Shown here: positions 14,511 to 20,066 of the stretch, one piece after another
How positions within the stretch are numbered: position 1 is the first letter of the stretch
Layout: the number at the start of each line of letters is the position of its first letter
From: a virus
Length of the DNA stretch: 20,066 nt
Virus record (IMG/VR): IMGVR_UViG_3300046734_000631
Span: 1 to 20,066 of that record
Strand: one strand, 5' to 3'
Position numbers and translations under genes: made by a program
Notes under the pieces: generated by a model
Databases searched by the model: none
The model's input: only the letters and a program-made list of their open reading frames with translations
Told to the model about the DNA's origin: nothing

Positions 14511-16481
14511 TTATTTAATCATAGATGCGATTTTCTTCGCTCTTGTTTTATTGTTATATTTTTCCATGGCCATATCGTAAACTTGTTTTTTAAGTTCAGT
14601 CATTTTGATTTTTGGTTCTAATTCTTTCACCAAATCTGCCATTTCTTTTGCATCTTTTTTATCAGATGATTCTATTAATGATTCAACATCAAAATCTTCA
14701 TTCTTCTTTCTCAAATTTGCCAAGTCCGATCCATCAATTTTACCATTTTTATTTTTATCGATTTTCTTTTGTTTTGGAGAAAGTTCTTCGGATTTACGAC
14801 ATTTACAGTCTGCAGGGCAGTTACAAGGATCTTCATTGCAACAATCACATTCTGACTCTTGTACATTATCTTCGTTTTGTCTTTTTAATACTGCAGAGAC
14901 TTGTGGATGATTAGATAATCCTTTTTTAATTTTATCGATTGCCTTTACTGCACCTGTCATGTTACCACCAGCATATCTCTTATCTGATGCAACACCAATT
15001 GCCATCTTAATTTCTTTTGGAGAAAACTTTTCTTCTAATTCTTCGGTACAATGTTGTGCATAGAGTTTTTCTAATTTTACTGAATCACATCCTGAGTATG
15101 CAGCCATGATTTGTTTTTTAGTTTTACCTTCATCATGCATTTTCTTTAAAGTTTCGACAGTTGGTAGTGCAGAATACTCTTGCAATTCAACTTCTTCTTT
15201 AATTTTGTTTTTTGCAAAATAATCGGCGATATCTTGAGCGTCATCAAAAGATTTTTGTCCTTTTTGCCCCTTCATACTGATAAAGAAAGAATCTGCACCT
15301 CTATCATAGTCACCTTTACCTACTACTTTACCTTTGAAAACAACATCAACAGCACCATCAGTACTAACTACTTTATATTGTCCTTTACCACCATGTGCAA
15401 GAACTTGTTTTCTACCTTCGTCTAAAATAAGGTTTTTAATTTGAGAAAGTACTTCTTCTTTTTTAGATCTTAACTTGGCAAGATCCTCCCCGTCAACTTT
15501 ACCATTATTATTTGCGTCAATTTTCTTTTGTTTTGGTGAAAGTTCTTCCTTTTTATCCCAAGGAGCCTTTTTCAGAGTTACTTTATCTTTTCCTGATTTG
15601 GATGACTGTGCGGTTTTTGCGAGTTTCTTTTGCAATGCAGCCTTTTTGTTTTCATCAAGTTCACCTTCTTCTTTGAAGATGCCTTTGCGTTTCGCATCAC
15701 CGATGATTTTTGTCATCTGGTCTTTTGACATACGCTTATACTTTGGCATAGACATTAAGTAATCAAATGCATTGTGGGATTTCTTACCACTTTGCGACAT
15801 ATACTTTTCATAGTCTTTGATGAGACTTTTGTTTTCAGAAACTTCTTTATTTTCAACAGATTCTTTTCTATGTAAGAATTTTACACCAAACATTTTTTCT
15901 GTAGATTTAACACCAATGTGATTTGCAACAACATCAACAATTTTTTCTCTAGGTTCAGTATCTAAGTTATTAGTCATTCCGACAACTTTATCAGACATAC
16001 CTTTTCTCATCAGTTTTGCAACTTTAAGAAAATCTTTTTTGTCCATACCACCATATTTTTTGGCATACTTTTCTAATTCATCGGCGGCACCTAACATCTT
16101 TAAACCACCAGTAGCCTCTGCAAGTTCAACTTCTTCAAGGTACATATTCAATTCATAACTTTTATTATCCATGTTGTAAACTTGAATTTGCACACCCTTT
16201 TTCTGGGGTTTACCTTTTTTGAGTAAATCTAATCTATAACTATTTGTTTTACCACTTGAAGGTTTTCTAGGTCCAAATGCAACTTTATCATTAATACTCT
16301 CTGGGTCTACTTCGTATCCCATTTTCTTAACAGTATCGTATGCATGTTTCATAGCACTAGAAAAATCTTTGTGATACAGTTTATACTTTTCTTCTAGAAT
16401 CTCGGCCGTATCTGAATTCTCCATAATATTTTGGATTAGGTCAAGAACTTCTTTCTTTTGTGTGAAAATATTATTGGTCAT
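14511..16481 (-). CDS. Multi-module, probably head-interior protein with EF-hand-like loops and a Cys-rich cluster
   Basis: ATG at 16479-16481 lies one base after the TGA of the preceding gene and follows AAGGGA; TATAAATA sits at 16506-16513. The 656-residue, Lys/Glu-rich product is a string of small modules: an alpha/beta N-terminal domain (about 1-118), helical segments (123-210 and 219-270), an EF-hand/dockerin-type loop DANNNGKVDGED (322-333), a YKVVSTDGAVDVVFKGKVVG domain (369-428), a short helical SALPTVETLKKM unit, an IKMAIGVASDKRYAGG unit (491-536), seven Cys in 545-561 (CDCC, CNC, CKC), a second loop DKNKNGKIDGSD (575-586) and a helical tail. (L/I)-x-E tripeptides fall between modules (after 122, 277, 355, 435, 484, 604), matching T4 gp21 protease specificity. 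I infer a processed prohead-core protein. Confidence 0.78.
   Translation of the reverse strand: MTNNIFTQKKEVLDLIQNIMENSDTAEILEEKYKLYHKDFSSAMKHAYDTVKKMGYEVDPESINDKVAFGPRKPSSGKTNSYRLDLLKKGKPQKKGVQIQVYNMDNKSYELNMYLEEVELAEATGGLKMLGAADELEKYAKKYGGMDKKDFLKVAKLMRKGMSDKVVGMTNNLDTEPREKIVDVVANHIGVKSTEKMFGVKFLHRKESVENKEVSENKSLIKDYEKYMSQSGKKSHNAFDYLMSMPKYKRMSKDQMTKIIGDAKRKGIFKEEGELDENKKAALQKKLAKTAQSSKSGKDKVTLKKAPWDKKEELSPKQKKIDANNNGKVDGEDLAKLRSKKEEVLSQIKNLILDEGRKQVLAHGGKGQYKVVSTDGAVDVVFKGKVVGKGDYDRGADSFFISMKGQKGQKSFDDAQDIADYFAKNKIKEEVELQEYSALPTVETLKKMHDEGKTKKQIMAAYSGCDSVKLEKLYAQHCTEELEEKFSPKEIKMAIGVASDKRYAGGNMTGAVKAIDKIKKGLSNHPQVSAVLKRQNEDNVQESECDCCNEDPCNCPADCKCRKSEELSPKQKKIDKNKNGKIDGSDLANLRKKNEDFDVESLIESSDKKDAKEMADLVKELEPKIKMTELKKQVYDMAMEKYNNKTRAKKIASMIK
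14731..14789 (-). repeat. EF-hand-loop DNA repeat, copy 2
   Basis: This 59-base block encodes ELSPKQKKIDKNKNGKIDG and is clearly related to 15490-15548, including a run of about 30 bases with one or two differences. It marks an internal duplication of the calcium-loop module in the 656-residue protein. Confidence 0.8.
15490..15548 (-). repeat. EF-hand-loop DNA repeat, copy 1
   Basis: This block encodes ELSPKQKKIDANNNGKVDG, paralogous to 14731-14789. The loop residues D-x-N-x-N-G-x-(V/I)-D-x-x-D are kept in both copies, so selection on the metal loop is plausible. Confidence 0.8.
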
Positions 16482-16482
16482 T

Positions 16483-18693
16483 TCAATTTCCCTTGGTTTT
16501 CTCTATATTTATAATATCAATTATATTGCGATAATTTTTTAATTCATTCGGCGTCATAACTAATTCCATAAAAGGAGTATCTTTCAAATAAGTGTCTCTT
16601 AAAGTTTTAGTACCAAACTCTCCACCACCGGCCTTTGGTAATTTTGGTGGATTTTCTGCACCAGACAATGATTCATGCACTGTTTCCTCTGGTACACAAT
16701 TTGGTACTTCTTTTCCATTTTTCATTTTCATACCGACTTGTTTATAGCCAGGCCAGCATGGGCCATTATTTTCTTTTTTATCTTTGGTATCTTTTGACAT
16801 AGAACCTTTTTTGACAACACCAGATTTTTTGATTTTGTTTATCAGTTGCATTCGTCTTTTACTAGTAATTTCATCTATTTTATCTAGCGAAAGTTCTTCT
16901 CTCATTCTAGGTTCTTTTCTATTATAGTGTTGAGTTACTAATGATAGATTTTTTGGATCATTGTTTAATGGATTATTGTCTTTGTGATGTACATCTTTAC
17001 CATCACCACGTTTTGCTTTACCGGCCTTTTCCATTGCATATCTTGCACGTTTTCTGGCACGATTTTTTTCCATCTGTTCTGGAGTGCCATGATAGTTTTC
17101 ACGTTCTTTTTTATAATCTCTATCTTCTTCAACACTTTCTTTTTTTACTTTTGCAGCAAGATCTTTATCTGCACCACCCCATGTACCAGATGATTTCGTA
17201 ACAAAAGAATTGACTCTTGCAAATGCCCATTGTTGTGGAGTAGTGCCTGGCCTATGTCCAGATTTCCATGCAGCCATACCTCTATCATATACCTTTTTAA
17301 GTATACTGTATGGCATACCAGACTTATCTGCCTTTTTTCTTAGTCCGTCAATCTGCTCACCAAACATATCTTTATATTTTTTCGTATGTTTAGATGGTTT
17401 AGTTTTTGCATTTGCATCACCTGGCGCTGGTTTATATGACTTATCATCACCATCTGGTTTGTCTGCCTGTTTCTTGAAATGTGCTGCACGCTTTTCTTTC
17501 GTACCCTTAGACATATCATCACCATCAGCATCTTTTGCATAATACTTTTTAGGTTGAGTGCCTTCTTTGTCTTTTACATCTGGGTCTTGGGCAGTTTTTC
17601 TTTCTGATATAAAACTAGAAAAATCTTTCATTTCGTTTTCTTCATATTTCATAACTTTACTAGAAGTACTAAAATTTTTCTTTCTCATAATAGTTTTTGT
17701 AACCAATTCAAATTCACCATTATTGTAGTTGATAACTACAGGCAAATTTAAGTCAGTTGAGATATCTTTTAGTACAGCCTCTATATCAGGATTTGATAAG
17801 ATATTCTTACCTTTATTTTTTTGTATCTTTTTAAATAATTTTTGCAACTCTGCAATTTTAATATCTGGAGAGTTTCTAGAATCATTCATTCTATCTGCAA
17901 AGTGTTTCGTAAATGTAACATCAATGTTAAATTTTGCAAGTAATTTATCTGCAAACTTCTCTAAATCTCCAACTTGTTTTTGAGATACCTTTTCATAAAT
18001 CATATCAAAGACCTCATCATTAGATGACTCTCCTATAGTATCAATGAAACCAGAATTCATAAATTCTGAGAATAATTCTGCATCACCCAACCACAATCCA
18101 AATTCGGTATTTTCAACTTTCATTGCCTTTCTGATCGCAGTGTATAATTTTTTACCATCAGTCCTTTCAAACTTTGATGGTAAACCGTTTTTAAAACTAT
18201 CATAATCATCTGCAGCTGCAGCAGCTCTCATCTTAGATGCAGACATACCAGTAACACCTTCTGCATCTGGGTCTCTTTCCCCTGCGGAATATATCTTAAT
18301 ACCACCCTTAAAATCATAAAGTCCGTGTCTGCCTTCAACACCATTATACTTGTTTAATAAAGTTTTAAACTCTGTAACTCTATCTCCACCGACAACCATT
18401 GCACATTCTTTATATCCCATTTCATATAAAATTGTTGCAACATTAATTGCAGTTTTTGCTTTATTATTTGAAATGATATTTCTTGAATATTTTGGAAACA
18501 TCTTTTTCATAAATCTGACTTTGGTCTTAAAATCAAGAGGATCTTTTTTTGGATTTTGAGAATGACTTGGAAAGACCATAAAATCTGCGGCCTCTTTTTT
18601 AGCGACTGCAGCAACCTTTTCAATTAACTTTTCGTGTCCAGTAGTTGGAGGATTAAATCTACCAAACGTAAAAACAATTTTATCCTTCGCCAT
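16483..18693 (-). CDS. Fusion: nucleotidyltransferase + conserved domain + HNH-nuclease-like domain
   Basis: ATG at 18691-18693 follows GAGGGATAA and overlaps the previous gene by 14 bases. Residues 1-195 are a nucleotidyltransferase of the NMNAT/cytidylyltransferase superfamily: GRFNPPTTGH (11-20) is the HxGH-type motif, VVGGDRV (100-106) follows, and GMSASKMR (149-156) corresponds to the ISSTxxR motif. Residues about 240-345 form a second domain (FTKHFADRMNDSRNSPDI, ending TIMRKKNF) found with it in marine phages. MKDFSSFISER (355-365) looks like a capsid-targeting peptide buried in the chain. Residues 447-512 (YSILKKVYDRGMAAWKSGHR, FARVNSFVTKSSGTWGGADK) resemble the DUF5824-type domain. 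Residues 525-596 carry an HNH-like core, DVHHKDNNPLNNDPKNL. A Cys-containing segment (GPCWPGYKQVGMKMKNGKE) follows. Substrates are unknown; virion packaging is inferred. Confidence 0.82.
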   Translation of the reverse strand: MAKDKIVFTFGRFNPPTTGHEKLIEKVAAVAKKEAADFMVFPSHSQNPKKDPLDFKTKVRFMKKMFPKYSRNIISNNKAKTAINVATILYEMGYKECAMVVGGDRVTEFKTLLNKYNGVEGRHGLYDFKGGIKIYSAGERDPDAEGVTGMSASKMRAAAAADDYDSFKNGLPSKFERTDGKKLYTAIRKAMKVENTEFGLWLGDAELFSEFMNSGFIDTIGESSNDEVFDMIYEKVSQKQVGDLEKFADKLLAKFNIDVTFTKHFADRMNDSRNSPDIKIAELQKLFKKIQKNKGKNILSNPDIEAVLKDISTDLNLPVVINYNNGEFELVTKTIMRKKNFSTSSKVMKYEENEMKDFSSFISERKTAQDPDVKDKEGTQPKKYYAKDADGDDMSKGTKEKRAAHFKKQADKPDGDDKSYKPAPGDANAKTKPSKHTKKYKDMFGEQIDGLRKKADKSGMPYSILKKVYDRGMAAWKSGHRPGTTPQQWAFARVNSFVTKSSGTWGGADKDLAAKVKKESVEEDRDYKKERENYHGTPEQMEKNRARKRARYAMEKAGKAKRGDGKDVHHKDNNPLNNDPKNLSLVTQHYNRKEPRMREELSLDKIDEITSKRRMQLINKIKKSGVVKKGSMSKDTKDKKENNGPCWPGYKQVGMKMKNGKEVPNCVPEETVHESLSGAENPPKLPKAGGGEFGTKTLRDTYLKDTPFMELVMTPNELKNYRNIIDIINIEKTKGN
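16506..16513 (-). promoter_or_regulatory. T4-type late promoter (TATAAATA) inside the end of the upstream gene
   Basis: The minus strand reads exactly TATAAATA, 24 bases before the ATG at 16481, almost the same spacing as the site at 13765-13772. It overlaps the last codons of the 736-residue gene. The repeated position relative to a start codon favours a real promoter, though AT-rich coding sequence can produce the octamer by chance. Confidence 0.55.
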
Positions 18694-19108
18694 CGTTATC
18701 CCTCGTAATTTCTAAGACTTTTTCCATTTGCGCTTTGATGATAGGTTCTCTATTCGGCCAGAAAATATATTCTTTATCTTTATTCTTTAATAGGTTTTGC
18801 AATAATGGCATAATAAGTCTTTCCAACTTTAATAACTTATCTTCTAATACTTCCTTAGAAATATCAAGTCCACTACTCTTTTCTTCATACAAACTTTTAG
18901 ATGCAATTAATTCAGACATAACATCTCTTTGCATTTCAATTAATTCTGAGAGTTTGCCGTCAAGTCCACGTAGTTCTGCACTAGTCGCCTCTGCGACTTG
19001 TGTTACTTTTTCTACAGATTCATCACCACCAGAGAGACTACGTAATTCATCTTCATCTACTGCAGTAAATCCAAAATCTACATCTTCATATTTGTATTCG
19101 TTTGTCAT
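18680..19108 (-). CDS. Conserved marine T4-like phage protein with coiled coil, 142 aa
   Basis: The frame opens at 19162, but ATG at 19106-19108 is preferred: it lies just after the TAA (19117-19119) of the preceding gene, has AAGGA 12 bases upstream, and gives MTNEYKYEDVDFGFTAVDED, the N-terminal pattern I recognise from marine T4-like phages. An acidic segment is followed by a long helical, probably coiled-coil region (LDGKLSELIEMQRDVMSEL to LEDKLLKLERLIMPLLQNLL). The C-terminus KDKEYIFWPNREPII is the conserved hallmark of the family. The gene overlaps the next by 14 bases, so the products are probably made in concert. The coiled coil suggests oligomerisation in an assembly or structural role; the biochemical function is unknown. 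Confidence 0.82.
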   Translation of the reverse strand: MTNEYKYEDVDFGFTAVDEDELRSLSGGDESVEKVTQVAEATSAELRGLDGKLSELIEMQRDVMSELIASKSLYEEKSSGLDISKEVLEDKLLKLERLIMPLLQNLLKNKDKEYIFWPNREPIIKAQMEKVLEITRDNDGEG

Positions 19109-19116
19109 ACTACTAT

Positions 19117-19464
19117 TTAGTCCTTTACTTTTGCTCCACCACGCCATTGATAACAACTCCAATATCTAGCTTTCCATTTAGGGCCAGGATTGTCGCAGTT
19201 ATGTCTTGCTCTGAAAGATTTTCTCCTTGCAGGATCATCTCTTTTGATTTCCATATTAGGGTCACCAAATCCAACTTTAACAACATTACCCTTTTCATTC
19301 TTTACATACACATAAAACTTTTTCTTTCCATCTTGGGATCTACTAGGTTTATTTAATGTAACTTTTTTACCTTGATATTCAGATTCAATCAATTCTAAAT
19401 CTTCATATAGATTGCATTCTTCGCAAATCTGGTCAATTTCTTCTACTCTGTTAAAACTTTTCAT
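19117..19464 (-). CDS. Conserved phage protein with MKSF N-terminus, 115 aa, probably head-associated
   Basis: ATG at 19462-19464 overlaps the TGA of the upstream gene in an ATGA junction, with AGAGGG inside that gene serving as ribosome site. The product begins MKSFNRVEEIDQICEEC. From about residue 33 there is a compact, highly conserved-looking domain: GKKVTLNKPSRSQDGKKKFY, a KNEKGNVVKVGFGDPNME strand pair, then RRKSFRARHNC, DNPGPKWKARYWSC. Cys14/Cys17 (CxxC), His88, Cys90 and Cys104 could bind metal. I recognise the HNCDNPGPK...RYWSC block from marine phage genomes, without a known function. (L/I)-x-E tripeptides end at residues 15, 21 and 27, so a prohead protease could remove the N-terminus, including the CxxC, leaving the basic domain. 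That processing is inferred. Confidence 0.82.
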   Translation of the reverse strand: MKSFNRVEEIDQICEECNLYEDLELIESEYQGKKVTLNKPSRSQDGKKKFYVYVKNEKGNVVKVGFGDPNMEIKRDDPARRKSFRARHNCDNPGPKWKARYWSCYQWRGGAKVKD

Positions 19465-20066
19465 CTTACCCTCTTAACTGATCCATTATGTTTTGCCAGA
19501 AATGCCTCAAAAGATACTTCTGGATATTCTTTTTGTAAACTTAGAAACATTTTTAAGTTTGAATTTGCATCATCAAACAGTCTAATTCTTTTATATATTT
19601 TTGTATCTAAGTACTTTTTAAAAATAACTTTCTTATTATCCGCAGCAGGACCAGAACCTAAATTTCCAGCGCGTTCCACAAAAATTTTATCTATATCAAT
19701 CCCTTGATTTTTAAATGTATCAAGAAATAATTTTTTGTCATCAAAATCTGGTCTTGCCGTTACAATAATAACCTTTGAACCAGCCTTAGTTGCATTTTTC
19801 AGTATTACCTTTACTTTATTAATCATTCTGGCAATCGGTGTTGAAGTTTTATTAAACACTTCTGCACTTTTAAACTCCCCAAAATCAAACACTTCTCCAG
19901 ATTTTTTCTTATATGTATTAAATTCCTGATTGTTTAATTTTTTAACAACTTTTCCATCTTTAACAACCTTTACTTCTGCCTTAGTTATAAACATAGTTTC
20001 ATCTATGTCAAAGATTGTTAGTCCTTTACCTGAGGCCTCAACTAAAAATGTATTAAAACTTTTCAC
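19461..20066 (-). CDS. HAD-family phosphatase with capsid-targeting-like N-terminus
   Basis: The start is GTG at 20064-20066, at the window edge. No upstream ribosome site can be seen and the frame could extend further, but the product then begins MKSFNTFLVEA, which closely resembles the T4 internal-protein capsid-targeting decapeptide (MKTYQEFIAE, cut after I-A-E). This makes the GTG a good start. The rest is a HAD phosphatase: motif I FDIDET (Asp20, Asp22, Thr24), motif II VTAR (Thr103), a motif III lysine near KKVIFKK (145-151) and motif IV FDDANSN (Asp165, Asp166). All catalytic positions are kept. The fold is that of small phosphatases such as the 3'-phosphatase half of T4 polynucleotide kinase, but there is no kinase domain. 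The substrate is unknown. It ends in a 4-base overlap with the next gene. Packaging into the head is inferred. Confidence 0.82.
   Translation of the reverse strand: MKSFNTFLVEASGKGLTIFDIDETMFITKAEVKVVKDGKVVKKLNNQEFNTYKKKSGEVFDFGEFKSAEVFNKTSTPIARMINKVKVILKNATKAGSKVIIVTARPDFDDKKLFLDTFKNQGIDIDKIFVERAGNLGSGPAADNKKVIFKKYLDTKIYKRIRLFDDANSNLKMFLSLQKEYPEVSFEAFLAKHNGSVKRVR

Noticed and set aside
16941-17201. Plus-strand frames rich in Phe, Leu and His that look like membrane proteins
   Set aside because: They are antisense to Lys/Glu/Asp-rich coding sequence, which always reads as hydrophobic on the other strand; the minus-strand gene has clear domains.
19114-19120. CTAAATA on the minus strand, similar to late promoters proposed in cyanophages
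   Set aside because: It is only 5 bases before the ATG at 19108 and overlaps the upstream stop, so it cannot supply a leader for that gene.
19109-19162. Longer start for the coiled-coil gene at 19162
   Set aside because: It would overlap the previous gene by 46 bases and add residues unlike the family N-terminus; ATG at 19108 has a ribosome site and the expected sequence.

Overview
The window looks like part of the late (virion) region of a T4-like myovirus from a marine, AT-rich host. Nearly everything is read from the minus strand, so transcription runs from about 20 kb towards 1. Genes are packed with gaps of 0-40 bases or short overlaps, and most starts carry a good Shine-Dalgarno sequence. 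No tRNA, integrase, CRISPR array or host-type gene is visible. The T4-like assignment rests on three things seen here: octamers identical to the T4 late promoter TATAAATA placed 24-26 bases before two genes, N-terminal decapeptides resembling the T4 capsid-targeting sequence with its (L/I)-x-E cleavage site, and small proteins of kinds I recognise from marine T4-like phages. The low G+C fits a SAR11 or Prochlorococcus/Synechococcus-type host, but the sequence alone does not decide the host.

Head-side block (about 13.8-20.07 kb, transcribed first): a HAD-type phosphatase with a capsid-targeting-like N-terminus; a 115-residue conserved protein also beginning MKSF; a coiled-coil-rich 154-residue protein; a 736-residue fusion carrying a nucleotidyltransferase (TTGH motif), a second conserved domain, an internal capsid-targeting-like decapeptide and an HNH-nuclease-like domain; a 656-residue multi-module protein with two EF-hand/dockerin-type loops and a Cys-rich cluster; a 100-residue protein with a helix-extended-helix-like C-terminus; and a 129-residue conserved protein. 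My reading is that several of these are prohead-interior proteins, cut by a gp21-type protease and possibly ejected with the DNA. That is inference from sequence motifs.

Tail-fibre/adhesin block (1 to about 13.74 kb): seven fibre-like proteins built from a small set of interchangeable parts. Three begin with a MADxxL helical module and four with a MAI(N/D)FPxSP module. Four share a middle made of a YNGSGWW-type module and a cadherin/He_PIG-like domain. The C-terminal ends then differ completely: a probable seven-bladed beta-propeller, a polyglycine-rich tip, three LamG-like domains, a collagen/IPT protein, a protein with an intact cupredoxin-like copper site, and a fibre cut by the window edge. 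Three smaller genes of unknown function (899-2312) sit between the last two. Near-identical DNA blocks shared between fibre genes show recent shuffling within the cluster.

The head block would build and fill the capsid and the fibre block would supply a varied receptor-binding set. A late promoter before the first fibre gene (13738) and another before the 656-residue gene suggest separate late transcription units.
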